In this document: one piece after another, positions 8,910 through 18,177 of the stretch
Numbering within the stretch: the stretch's first letter is position 1
How the letters are laid out: every line of letters begins with the position of its first letter
From: Flavobacteriales bacterium
GTDB lineage: Bacteria; Bacteroidota; Bacteroidia; Flavobacteriales_D; Crocinitomicaceae
Direction of reading: 5' to 3'
DNA: 32,973 nucleotides
NCBI GenBank assembly: GCA_947458985.1
Contig: CANHBA010000003.1
Location: forward strand, 1-32,973
The notes under the pieces: model-generated
Told to the model about the DNA's origin: nothing
The model's database searches: none
Seen by the model: the letters and a program-made list of their open reading frames with translations, nothing else
Made by a program: the position numbers and the translations under genes

Positions 8910-11249
8910 ATGAGAAATTTATTGTTATTAGCGCTTGTGTTATTTGGTTTTAAAAGCCTAAATGCGCAAGTAAATCCTACCAACCGTCAGGTGGTGCTAC
9001 AAGCTTATTGGTGGGATTACTGGAATACCAATTACCCCAATGGTTGGTGCAATTACCTCACTGAACTCGCTCCGCGTTTGGCCGAAATGGGCGTAGATGC
9101 CATTTGGATTCCGCCAACAATCAAAAATGCAGGCACAAATAGTGTCGGATATTCACCTTTTGACCATTATGACCTCGGCGATAAATTTCAGAAAAACAGC
9201 ACCAAAACCCGCATGGGCGACAAAGATGAGTTGCTGCGCATGGTGGCAGTCATGCACGCCAATGGCATAGACGTCATTCAAGATGTGGTACTGAATCATG
9301 TGAGCAACGCAGGTAGCGCCAATGGTGCTGGCGGTCAGGACCCCGCAGCCATGGACGACGGCCAAAACAACAGATATAAAAACTTCCGTTACGTCAGTTT
9401 CAAAACGCCTGCTAGTGCAGAAAGCCCTGCCAATTACTTAGCAAGAGAAGGTCGTTTTTCTAAAAATTGGCAGAATTTTTACCCTAATAACAACAACCTT
9501 TGCTGCACCAACGACCTCAATTCACCTTATTGGGGCCCAGATATTTCCTTTGAAAGCAATGCTTTTGGAACATCTTCCAATGCTTTATATAATCCTACTC
9601 AAAGTACTGATTACATGCGTAATGGTATGCGAAATTGGCTCGTTTGGTACAAGAAGCAAGTGGGTTTTGATGGCGTCAGACTCGATGCTGTCAAGCATTT
9701 TCCCTCGTATGTTTCCGAGGATGTACTTTGGAACTTGCAATATGGCGCCATGTGGGCAAGTGGCGGTCCTGAATTATTCGCAGTAGGCGAGTGGGTGGGC
9801 AGCACAGCGCAACTAGATGCCTGGGCCGACGCCGTACAGAACCGAGCCGGCACCTTTGATTTCAATTTGCGTTTTGCGTTGTCGGCCATGACGAGTGGCA
9901 ATGGCAACTACGACCTCAGTCAGATACCGAGTCAGCAGCAACAAAACCGCCAACGCACCGTTCCGTTTGTCAATAACCACGACACCTTCAGACCCCAACT
10001 TTCAGCTCAAGGCAACTATTCTGGTTGGAACTCAGGTTCTGAACTCAGCCCGCATATTGAGCCCAACGATGGTCGCAATTCTGCCGCACACGCTATTGTC
10101 ATGGCTGTCGATGGCGCACCGCAACTCTTTTTTGAAGATCTATTCAATGTGGGTTACAACGGCAATCGCTTCGGACATCAGCCCACAGATGCAACTGCGC
10201 TGCCTACCGACAGCGATGTCGCTAATTTAATTTGGTGTCACCAAAACTTACATTTCAAGGATGGTGCTTACTTTGTGCGTTGGCAAGCGCCAGATGCCCT
10301 CGTTATTGAACGCGGAGCTAAAGCACTAATTGGTGTTACAGATAGTTGGGATCAATGGCAAAACCTGACAGGCGTTCAGACCAACTGGCCCGACGGCACT
10401 GTATTAGTAGACTATTCGGGCGCCAACAGCAACCCTACAACTGTTTATGGTGGCGGAAAAGTCAATATTTCGATACCGCCGTGCAATGGCAGTGCCAACT
10501 TGGGCCGTCGCGGCTACTGCGTTTGGGCACCCCAAGACATTGACACCAATTACGTGCGCCCAGCTAAAAATGTTGTTCAAGAATGGGAAATGAACGATGA
10601 TCTTGGAGATCGCCACAACAACTCGCTCCAACAAGGCGGCAAACTCCCTTCGAATAGTTTGGAATGCAGGGTAGTGGGGCGCATCTATGCCAAGCAAGGC
10701 GTTGAGGTACAAATTGAATGGTATCCGAGTGCGCCCAATTTAGCACTTACCCTAGGCGTTTTGGACAAAAATTGTACACCTCTCGATTCTTTAACCCAAG
10801 CTGGCAACGGAGTGTTCACGTTTACGCCTACATATAGCGGTTGGTATACCATTCGCTTGCGCAACGCAACTGCAACCCAAGCGGGTCAACACTGCTGGGT
10901 AAAAGCAATTTATGAGGCGCCCACAGTGGTGCAAACCAATGAGGTCAAGAACAAATGCGCTTGCGCCTTTACAGAACCTGGTGTAGGAATAGATGAAGAC
11001 CACTCATTGGAAATCAATTTGTTTCCGAATCCGACCAACGACCATTTTGCGGTTTCGCTTTCTGCTGAACTCAAATTAGAAAGTATGGCTTTAATCGATG
11101 TGTCTGGTAAATCGTTTCAACTGACCTACAATCCGATCAACGCAAACGAATATCTCGTTGAGCTTAACCAGATGGAGTCCGGGTTTTATTGGGTAGCCAT
11201 TCAGACCAATCTGGGCAGTCTTTATAAATCCTTGCAAATTGTGAAGTAA
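8910..11249 (+). CDS. Secreted GH13 alpha-amylase with accessory beta-sandwich domain and T9SS type A sorting domain
   Basis: Signal peptide; GH13 motifs DVVLNHVSN, DGVRLDAVKH, AVGEWVG, FVNNHDT; C-terminus FPNPTNDHFAVSLSAELKLESMALIDVSGK...GFYWVAIQTNLGSLYKSLQIVK resembles a T9SS type A CTD. Confidence 0.92.
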   Translation: MRNLLLLALVLFGFKSLNAQVNPTNRQVVLQAYWWDYWNTNYPNGWCNYLTELAPRLAEMGVDAIWIPPTIKNAGTNSVGYSPFDHYDLGDKFQKNSTKTRMGDKDELLRMVAVMHANGIDVIQDVVLNHVSNAGSANGAGGQDPAAMDDGQNNRYKNFRYVSFKTPASAESPANYLAREGRFSKNWQNFYPNNNNLCCTNDLNSPYWGPDISFESNAFGTSSNALYNPTQSTDYMRNGMRNWLVWYKKQVGFDGVRLDAVKHFPSYVSEDVLWNLQYGAMWASGGPELFAVGEWVGSTAQLDAWADAVQNRAGTFDFNLRFALSAMTSGNGNYDLSQIPSQQQQNRQRTVPFVNNHDTFRPQLSAQGNYSGWNSGSELSPHIEPNDGRNSAAHAIVMAVDGAPQLFFEDLFNVGYNGNRFGHQPTDATALPTDSDVANLIWCHQNLHFKDGAYFVRWQAPDALVIERGAKALIGVTDSWDQWQNLTGVQTNWPDGTVLVDYSGANSNPTTVYGGGKVNISIPPCNGSANLGRRGYCVWAPQDIDTNYVRPAKNVVQEWEMNDDLGDRHNNSLQQGGKLPSNSLECRVVGRIYAKQGVEVQIEWYPSAPNLALTLGVLDKNCTPLDSLTQAGNGVFTFTPTYSGWYTIRLRNATATQAGQHCWVKAIYEAPTVVQTNEVKNKCACAFTEPGVGIDEDHSLEINLFPNPTNDHFAVSLSAELKLESMALIDVSGKSFQLTYNPINANEYLVELNQMESGFYWVAIQTNLGSLYKSLQIVK

Positions 11250-11285
11250 GACTTACTGGAATTGTATTGATCGTTGAAGATAAAA

Positions 11286-11654
11286 TCAATCGACGCTCAA
11301 ATGATCTTTAGCGTAGGTGTAAAGTCGGCTGCGTTCGGCTACTTCTTTGCGAAAATAAGCTTCTTGTTGTCTAGGGATGTAGCGCTTTTTGTGTTGGCCG
11401 AGCAACAGAATATTCAAGATTTTTTTTCCCCAACCATAAGCAGGAAGGTAGCTTTCATCAATTGGGGCTCGTTCTTCAAGGCTTTCATGGAGGTCGGGGT
11501 GTAGACCCATTTGCATCAGTTGCTGACGGATTTCTTCGGAACGCACATTGAATTTATGCAGGTGATCTGGGTCAAGCTCTTTGAGTTTGGCAATGCGGTT
11601 GGCTTGGAAATCAATGTCTAGAAAGGCGCGTTCTAGTTCTTCAATTGTCATCAT
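11286..11654 (-). CDS. Conserved small hypothetical protein
   Basis: Intact 122-aa ORF (MMTIEELERAFLDIDFQ...), same strand as and immediately downstream of the TlyA-like gene; no recognised domain. Confidence 0.7.
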   Translation of the reverse strand: MMTIEELERAFLDIDFQANRIAKLKELDPDHLHKFNVRSEEIRQQLMQMGLHPDLHESLEERAPIDESYLPAYGWGKKILNILLLGQHKKRYIPRQQEAYFRKEVAERSRLYTYAKDHLSVD

Positions 11655-11671
11655 GATGCTGCAAAAATAGC

Positions 11672-12406
11672 TTAAATCTTTTCAAAGTAGCCCAAAAATT
11701 CGGCATTGCCGTCGCCGCCGAGAATAGGGGAGTCGATGTAGCCCTTCCATTGCAATTGGTTGCGCTGTGCCATTTGCTTGATGTTTTCTAAAAGCGCAGG
11801 ATACTGACTTGTGTCCTTGACAACACCTGCTTTGTTTAAAGACCCAGGGCCGAGTTCAAATTGCGGCTTGACCAATAAAATAACAGTTGCTTTTGCTTTG
11901 AGAAATGGAATCGTAAATGGCAGGACCTTCTCAAGTGAAATAAAAGAGACATCTACTACCAAGCCGTCGACTTGTTCTGGTATGAGTTTTTCGGTGAGGT
12001 CGCGGGCATGGGTTTTTTCCAGATTGACCACACGGGTGTCTGCTTTGATCTTGTCGTGCAGTTGTTTTTGACCTACATCTACGCAATAGCAACGATTGAG
12101 GTCTCTGCTCAATAAAACTTCGGTGAAACCTCCTGTGCTTGCTCCTAAATCGATGAAAACTTTGTCTTTCACCTCGATTCCCCAGTGGTCTAGGGCAGCA
12201 ATGAGTTTGAAGGCAGCTCTGGATACCCACGGAATTTCTTCGGCGAGTAATTCAATTTGTGCATCGGTTGGGACTTTCTTACCAGGCTTGGAAAAAAGCT
12301 TACCATTGACTTTCACGCCGTATTTTTTGATGATTTCTTCGGCGCGCACTCGGGTGCTCACCAAACCGCGTTCGAGTAATATTTTATCAATGCGTTCTTC
12401 TTCCAT
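11672..12406 (-). CDS. tlyA: TlyA family RNA methyltransferase (16S/23S rRNA 2'-O-methyltransferase / hemolysin A-like)
   Basis: N-terminal S4 domain (RIDKILLERGLVSTRVRAEEIIKKYGVKVNGKLFSKPGKKV) plus FtsJ-like SAM domain (FIDLGASTGGFTEVLL, LLVKPQFELG). Confidence 0.93.
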   Translation of the reverse strand: MEEERIDKILLERGLVSTRVRAEEIIKKYGVKVNGKLFSKPGKKVPTDAQIELLAEEIPWVSRAAFKLIAALDHWGIEVKDKVFIDLGASTGGFTEVLLSRDLNRCYCVDVGQKQLHDKIKADTRVVNLEKTHARDLTEKLIPEQVDGLVVDVSFISLEKVLPFTIPFLKAKATVILLVKPQFELGPGSLNKAGVVKDTSQYPALLENIKQMAQRNQLQWKGYIDSPILGGDGNAEFLGYFEKI

Positions 12407-12849
12407 TATTCAGGGTAAATAAAAAGTATTTTTTCAGGCCAACCTTGAATTTGTAAGTAGGTAGGCGCATCTTTGATGAATTTATGACTGAGTGGTTTGA
12501 GGTCAAATTGTACAGATCCTTTAAAAGGTGATAAATTGTGTGAACGTACTTTCGGACTTGAACTCATGAGTTTACAAGATCTGATGGGAGGAAATGATTT
12601 AGCCAGCATTGAACTACCTACAAAACGCAATTCTCCTGGATTGTCAGGGCATGAATAGAAAAGCGTGAGGATGTTTGCTTCAAGTTGGAGTGAATCGATT
12701 TGGATGGGCGCTGTTTCACTTTGGTAAAGTGAATCGTTGATCTCTGAAAGTTGGCGTTGCATATAACTTAAAGGTTGGACGCGTTTGGATCTGGGTACGA
12801 AACAAGAAAAAAGCAAAGAGGTCAAAAGGAGGATAAAAAGCGTTTTCAT
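12406..12849 (-). CDS. Hypothetical lipoprotein, about 147 aa
   Basis: ORF track start (13152) overlaps rimO; the realistic ATG at 12849 gives lipoprotein signal MKTLFILLLTSLLFSCFVPRSKR. Stop overlaps the tlyA start (TAATG). Confidence 0.75.
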   Translation of the reverse strand: MKTLFILLLTSLLFSCFVPRSKRVQPLSYMQRQLSEINDSLYQSETAPIQIDSLQLEANILTLFYSCPDNPGELRFVGSSMLAKSFPPIRSCKLMSSSPKVRSHNLSPFKGSVQFDLKPLSHKFIKDAPTYLQIQGWPEKILFIYPE

Positions 12850-12918
12850 GGGTTCTTGTTTGACAAGTGTCGTCAAAAGTAATACCATTTGCGCAAAGAG
12901 TCCTATTTTTGTACCCGA

Positions 12919-14232
12919 ATGAAGACCAAAACCCTTAAAAAGAATAAAGTCAACGTGGTTACACTTGGCTGTTCTAAAAATACCTTTGATTCTGAAGTCC
13001 TGATGGCGCAGCTCAAAGCCAATCAGTTTGAAGTTGAACACGAAGCCCAACAAGACGATTCCGAAATCGTCATTATCAATACCTGTGGTTTCATCGACAA
13101 CGCCAAGCAAGAATCCATCGATACCATTTTGCGCTACGCGGAAGCCAAGCAAGAAGGTTTGGTTGAAAAAGTATACGTGACCGGTTGTTTGTCTGAGCGC
13201 TACCGCGACGAACTCGAGAAAGAAATTCCTGAGGTCGATGCCTATTTTGGTACCCGCGAGCTGCCGCGCCTGCTCAAAACCCTAAAAGCCGACTACAAAC
13301 ACGAGTTGGTAGGGGAGCGCATTCTCACTACACCCACTCATTACGCCTATTTTAAAATTGCCGAGGGCTGCGACCGCCCTTGTTCTTTCTGCGCTATTCC
13401 ACTCATGCGCGGCGGACACCAATCTACGCCCATTGAAGACCTTGTTTTTCAAGCAAAAGGCCTTGTAGCGAAAGGTGTAAAGGAAATCATGCTCATTGCC
13501 CAAGACCTCACTTACTACGGTCTTGACCTCTATAAAAAGCGCGCGCTTTCAGACCTGCTCAAGCAACTTTCAGACATCGAAGGTCTGGACTGGATCCGTT
13601 TGCATTATGCCTACCCATCTGGTTTTCCGATGGACGTACTAGAAGTAATGGCCGAGCGCGACAACATTTGTAAATACCTCGATATGCCTTTGCAACATGG
13701 CTCTACTCGCATTTTGCAAGCCATGCGCCGCGGTATTACCCGCGAAAAAACCGAAGAATTGGTAGCCACCATCCGTGCTAAAGTGCCTGGCCTAGCTTTG
13801 CGCACCACGCTTATTGCGGGCTATCCTTCGGAAACCGAAGCCGATTTTCAAGAGATGTACGACTTCGTTGAGCGCACGCGTTTTGACCGCCTCGGTATCT
13901 TTACTTACTCCCACGAAGAAAACACCCACGCGTATCAGTTCACCGACGACGTCGCTGCGGAGCTCAAAAAAGAGCGTGCCGATGCCATTATGGAATTACA
14001 AAGTGGTATTTCCTATGACCTCAATCAGTTGAAAGTGGGCAAAGAATTCAAAGTGCTTTTTGACCGCGCTGAGGGCGACTACTTTATTGGTCGTTCAGAG
14101 TTTGACTCTCCGGAGGTGGACAACGAAGTTTTAGTTAAAAAAGCCGAAGGATATGTTCGATTGGGCGATTTTTCGCGTGTACTGATTACCAGTGCTGATC
14201 ACTACGATCTCTACGGCAAGCTCATTGTATGA
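12919..14232 (+). CDS. rimO: Ribosomal protein S12 methylthiotransferase RimO
   Basis: VNVVTLGCSKNTFDSE, radical SAM motif CDRPCSFCAIPLMRGGHQS, C-terminal TRAM domain. ATG at 12919 preferred over TTG at 12889. Confidence 0.95.
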   Translation: MKTKTLKKNKVNVVTLGCSKNTFDSEVLMAQLKANQFEVEHEAQQDDSEIVIINTCGFIDNAKQESIDTILRYAEAKQEGLVEKVYVTGCLSERYRDELEKEIPEVDAYFGTRELPRLLKTLKADYKHELVGERILTTPTHYAYFKIAEGCDRPCSFCAIPLMRGGHQSTPIEDLVFQAKGLVAKGVKEIMLIAQDLTYYGLDLYKKRALSDLLKQLSDIEGLDWIRLHYAYPSGFPMDVLEVMAERDNICKYLDMPLQHGSTRILQAMRRGITREKTEELVATIRAKVPGLALRTTLIAGYPSETEADFQEMYDFVERTRFDRLGIFTYSHEENTHAYQFTDDVAAELKKERADAIMELQSGISYDLNQLKVGKEFKVLFDRAEGDYFIGRSEFDSPEVDNEVLVKKAEGYVRLGDFSRVLITSADHYDLYGKLIV

Positions 14233-14876
14233 TGTTCAAATTCGCAATTTTTTGCTTACTAAGTATTGTGCTCCTTTCCTGTGGTCGAGAGAACCACGCC
14301 CGCATGGATCAATTCGATCTCTTGGAACAAAGCGCCAAAGCAGAACCCATCAAACACTACAACAAACACCTTTCGCTCGATAGCATCCAGATTGTCTTTC
14401 CTCACTTTGGAGGTCATCCCTTTTCAGAACTCATGCAGCACCTCCTTAAAAAAGATACCTTGGGTGCGTTTTGTGTTGGGCAACGCAGTGTGCGCATCAA
14501 GTACAAAGTACTCTGGGCAACCGATAAGGTACTCAGTTTAGCACAAGAAGTTTGGATGGATTGCCCGATGTCTGAAGGACTCAGAAAAACAGAGGTCTCT
14601 TACCTTTTTACCATAGAAGGAAAGAAAATTTCAAGTTTACTGTTGGAAGGCTCTCCAGGACTATTGCAAGATATTCAAGTGGCTTTGCGCAAGCGCGAAA
14701 CGCCTTATTGCAGTGCTCCTAAAATCGAAGAAGTTTTTCCGATCATCAGGTCGGGTAGGCTAGAAGTAACGCCGCACTACGCGAGCTCGCTTTGCGACAC
14801 CACCTTCAAGCGCAAGGGTATATCGAGAACCGATTTACGCCTTTCCTCCAACAAGTTGTTTTTGGTACTTCGCTAA
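14229..14876 (+). CDS. Hypothetical lipoprotein
   Basis: Lipobox MMFKFAIFCLLSIVLLSCGRENH; overlaps rimO stop by 4 nt (ATGA). Confidence 0.75.
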   Translation: MMFKFAIFCLLSIVLLSCGRENHARMDQFDLLEQSAKAEPIKHYNKHLSLDSIQIVFPHFGGHPFSELMQHLLKKDTLGAFCVGQRSVRIKYKVLWATDKVLSLAQEVWMDCPMSEGLRKTEVSYLFTIEGKKISSLLLEGSPGLLQDIQVALRKRETPYCSAPKIEEVFPIIRSGRLEVTPHYASSLCDTTFKRKGISRTDLRLSSNKLFLVLR

Positions 14877-14898
14877 ACACTTTTGCGGCATAGGCAGC

Positions 14899-14927
14899 TT
14901 GTCATTTGCAGAAGAACCTTATCTTTG
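14899..14927 (+). promoter_or_regulatory. Candidate Bacteroidota promoter for fabG: TTG-N18-TATCTTTG
   Basis: Matches TTTG / TAnnTTTG type architecture; 25 nt upstream of the fabG ATG. Confidence 0.45.
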
Positions 14928-14952
14928 ACTATCAAATTCAATTCAAAACAGC

Positions 14953-15699
14953 ATGGGATTACTTGACAACAAAGTCGTATTAATTACTGGTGCCTCTCGC
15001 GGCATCGGAAAAGCAATTGCAGAAACGTGTGTACAACAAGGTGCAACAGTTGCCTTTACTTACCTATCATCTGAAGAAAAAGCGCGTGCGCTAGAAGCCG
15101 AACTCACTGCCAACGGTGGTGTAGCCAAAGGTTTTCGCTCTGACGCCTCTAAATTCGACGAAGCCCAACAACTCGTAGACGACGTTGTGGCTGCCTTCGG
15201 AACCGTTGACGTCCTTGTCAACAACGCAGGAATCACCCGCGACACCCTCCTGATGCGCATGACCGAAGAACAATGGGATGAAGTCATTAATACCAATTTG
15301 AAATCTGCATTTAACCTCACCAAAGCGGTGCAAAAACCAATGCTCAAAGCGCGTTCGGGTTCAATCATCAATATGAGTTCGGTAGTTGGTGTCAAAGGAA
15401 ATGCAGGGCAGTCCAACTATGCGGCATCCAAAGCAGGCTTGATCGGATTCACCAAATCAATCGCTGCTGAGCTCGGTTCGCGCAATATCCGTTGCAACGC
15501 CATTGCACCTGGCTTCATTGAAACCGAAATGACCGAAGTACTCGATCAAGACGTTGTAGCTTCTTGGCGCAACAGCATTCCGCTCAAGCGCGGTGGTAAG
15601 CCAGAAGACGTCGCCAACGCAACTGTGTTTTTAGCTTCAGACCTTTCTGCTTACATCACCGGCCAAACGCTTCATGTTTGCGGTGGCATGCTCATGTAA
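14953..15699 (+). CDS. fabG: 3-oxoacyl-[acyl-carrier-protein] reductase
   Basis: SDR: VVLITGASRGIGKAIAE, NNAGITRDTLLMRMTEEQW, SSVVGVKGNAGQSNYAASKAG, PGFIETEMT, GQTLHVCGGMLM. Confidence 0.95.
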   Translation: MGLLDNKVVLITGASRGIGKAIAETCVQQGATVAFTYLSSEEKARALEAELTANGGVAKGFRSDASKFDEAQQLVDDVVAAFGTVDVLVNNAGITRDTLLMRMTEEQWDEVINTNLKSAFNLTKAVQKPMLKARSGSIINMSSVVGVKGNAGQSNYAASKAGLIGFTKSIAAELGSRNIRCNAIAPGFIETEMTEVLDQDVVASWRNSIPLKRGGKPEDVANATVFLASDLSAYITGQTLHVCGGMLM

Positions 15700-15700
15700 G

Positions 15701-16675
15701 ATGAATAACATACGCCCCAGACGCAACCGCAAGAACAGCGCCATTCGCGACATGCTTGCCGAAACCCAATTGGGTGCTCAACACCTCATTTACCCGATCT
15801 TTCTCAAAGACGGCAAAGGCATCAAAGACGAAGTCGCTTCTTTGCCCAACAACTTTCGTTGGTCTTTGGATATGCTCTTGCCTGAGATAGAATCCTGCCT
15901 CCATTTAGGTCTCAAAACTTTCGATATCTTCCCTGCAGTAGACGAAGCACTCAAAGACCAAATGGCGAGCTACAGCTGGGCTTCAGACAACTTCTATTTG
16001 CACGCTATTTCTGAAATCAAAGCACGTTTCCCCGAGGCTGTCATCATGACCGACGTCGCCATGGATCCGTATTCTTCCGATGGACACGACGGCTTGGTGC
16101 AAAACGGTCAAATCCTCAACGACGAAACCTTGCCCATTTTAGCCAAAATGACCATAGCGCAAGCGCAAGCTGGTGCCGACATCATTGGCCCTTCAGACAT
16201 GATGGACGGCCGTGTTGGCTACCTGCGCAAGGCTTTAGATGCCGACGGCTTTACTGATGTATCGATCATGTCTTACACCGCCAAATACGCAAGTGCATTT
16301 TACGGACCCTTCCGCGATGCGCTCAATTCTGCACCTAAGTTAGGCGATAAAAAGACCTATCAAATGGACCCAGCCAACAAACGCGAGGCCTTGCTAGAAG
16401 CCCAGCTCGATTTTGAAGAAGGTGCCGACATGCTCATGGTCAAGCCAGCGCTTTGTTATCTAGATGTCATTGCACTGCTCAAAGAAAATTTCCCGCTACC
16501 AATAACGGCCTACAACGTCAGTGGCGAATGCGCCATGGTTTACGCCGCAGCCCAAAAAGGTTGGCTAGACTACGAACGCGCTGTGAGCGAAATGCTGCTC
16601 AGTATGCGCAGGGCGGGTGCCGACGGAATCCTGACGTATTTTGCCAAAGATTTTGCACAATTTGTGCGTTCATAA
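15701..16675 (+). CDS. hemB: Porphobilinogen synthase (delta-aminolevulinic acid dehydratase)
   Basis: RPRRNRKNSAIRDMLAET, YPIFLKDGKG, MTDVAMDPYSSDGHDG, IGPSDMMDGRVGYLRKALD, MVKPALCYLDVIALLKE. ATG at 15701 preferred to the ORF track start. Confidence 0.95.
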   Translation: MNNIRPRRNRKNSAIRDMLAETQLGAQHLIYPIFLKDGKGIKDEVASLPNNFRWSLDMLLPEIESCLHLGLKTFDIFPAVDEALKDQMASYSWASDNFYLHAISEIKARFPEAVIMTDVAMDPYSSDGHDGLVQNGQILNDETLPILAKMTIAQAQAGADIIGPSDMMDGRVGYLRKALDADGFTDVSIMSYTAKYASAFYGPFRDALNSAPKLGDKKTYQMDPANKREALLEAQLDFEEGADMLMVKPALCYLDVIALLKENFPLPITAYNVSGECAMVYAAAQKGWLDYERAVSEMLLSMRRAGADGILTYFAKDFAQFVRS

Positions 16676-16686
16676 TTGTTTCCACT

Positions 16687-18177
16687 ATGCCAATAGAGCT
16701 TACTTCTCAGTATCTCAGTCTTGATGAATTTGAGATTTTACTGAACACCAAAGAACCCCTTGTATTATCTCAAGAATTAAAGGAGCGCATTCAAACTTGT
16801 CGGGCTTACCTCGATCGCAAAATCGAAACGGCTGAGCACCTCATTTACGGGGTCAATACCGGTTTTGGTTCATTGTGCGACACCGCTATCAGCACAGCTG
16901 ATCTCGAGGCACTGCAGCGCAACCTCGTTTGTTCGCATGCCTGCGGGATTGGTGAAGAAGTACCGCAAGAAATTGTGCGCCGCATGTTGCTTCTCAAAGT
17001 TTTAGGGCTGTCAAAAGGCGCATCAGGGGTGCAGTTGGCCACCATCGAACGCTTGTTGTTTTTCTTCAATGAACGCATTTACCCTGTGGTTTATCAGCAA
17101 GGGAGTTTAGGTGCCTCTGGTGACCTCGCTCCACTCGCGCATCTTTCCCTTCCCTTGATTGGAGAAGGAGAAGTTTATCATGATAATCAGAAGATTAGTA
17201 CATCTGACTTAAATAAAAAGTTTAATTTAAAACCTTTGGTCTTACAATCCAAAGAAGGGCTAGCGCTGCTCAATGGCACGCAATTTATGTCCGCCTATGC
17301 TTCTTATGCCGTAGACAAGTCATATCGCTTATTTGAGGGCTTCAATCAGGTTGCGGCTTTGTCTATCGAAGCCTACGATGCCCGCAAAGAGCCATTTGCG
17401 GCCAACGTCAATGAAATTCGCAACCAGGTGGGGCAAATACGCGTTGCCGCTTGGTTCAGGTCTCAGCTCGAAGGAAGCCAGATCATGGAGCAAGCCAAAG
17501 CGCATGTCCAAGATCCCTATTCATTTCGCTGTATTCCGCAAGTCCATGGCGCAACCCTAGACACTATCGACCACGCTGCACAAATTGTCACCAGAGAAAT
17601 CAATGCCGTTACCGACAACCCAACGGTTTTCCCGGACGACGACCAAGTTGTATCGGCCGGTAATTTCCACGGACAACCCCTTGCCCTTATTTTAGATTTC
17701 CTCGCAATTGCCATGGCCGAAATGGGAAGTATATCCGAACGCCGTACCTACAAACTGATTTCAGGAACCAGAGGCTTGCCTGCCTTTTTGGTACAAAACC
17801 CTGGGCTCAATTCGGGCCTCATGATCACGCAATACACAAGCGCGTCAATTGTGAGCCAGAACAAACAATTGTGCACGCCGGCTTCAGTAGATACCATCGA
17901 CAGCAGCAATGGGCAAGAAGACCACGTCAGTATGGGCGCCAATGCAGCCACCAAATTGTATCGTGTCTTGGACAACTGTCAGAAAGTCTTGGCCATTGAA
18001 CTCATCCATGCAGCTCAAGGTCTTGAATTCAGAAGACCCTTACAAGCGGCCGTCTGGACCGAAGCGCTCCATGCACAATTCAGGGCGGTAGTTCCAGCTT
18101 TAGACAGCGATCGTATATTAGCCACAGACATGGCCAAAAGTGTTGCGTTTATCCAACAATACATTCAACATGATTGA
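16687..18177 (+). CDS. hutH: Histidine ammonia-lyase
   Basis: MIO motif GSLGASGDLAPLAHLSLPLIGEGEV; YGVNTGFGSLCD; LQRNLVCSHACGIGE (Ser-His typical of HAL). Start at 16687 preferred to the ORF track start. Confidence 0.92.
   Translation: MPIELTSQYLSLDEFEILLNTKEPLVLSQELKERIQTCRAYLDRKIETAEHLIYGVNTGFGSLCDTAISTADLEALQRNLVCSHACGIGEEVPQEIVRRMLLLKVLGLSKGASGVQLATIERLLFFFNERIYPVVYQQGSLGASGDLAPLAHLSLPLIGEGEVYHDNQKISTSDLNKKFNLKPLVLQSKEGLALLNGTQFMSAYASYAVDKSYRLFEGFNQVAALSIEAYDARKEPFAANVNEIRNQVGQIRVAAWFRSQLEGSQIMEQAKAHVQDPYSFRCIPQVHGATLDTIDHAAQIVTREINAVTDNPTVFPDDDQVVSAGNFHGQPLALILDFLAIAMAEMGSISERRTYKLISGTRGLPAFLVQNPGLNSGLMITQYTSASIVSQNKQLCTPASVDTIDSSNGQEDHVSMGANAATKLYRVLDNCQKVLAIELIHAAQGLEFRRPLQAAVWTEALHAQFRAVVPALDSDRILATDMAKSVAFIQQYIQHD

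Noticed and set aside
11245-11257. Palindrome AGTAAGACTTACT at the end of the secreted amylase gene
   Set aside because: Perfect 6-bp arms but a 1-nt loop and no T-tract, so not a convincing terminator; likely chance.
11274-11504. 76-aa plus-strand ORF downstream of the T9SS amylase
   Set aside because: Antisense to the 11286-11654 ORF, and composition gives no support; the minus ORF follows the tlyA operon.
12850-13152. N-terminal extension of the 12406-13152 minus-strand ORF
   Set aside because: Overlaps the conserved rimO N-terminus; the lipoprotein signal peptide starts at 12849, so the upstream part is spurious.
16453-16686. N-terminal extension of the hutH ORF (and of hemB from 15674)
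   Set aside because: Overlaps the upstream gene in another frame; conserved HAL/HemB sequence begins at the downstream ATG (16687 and 15701).
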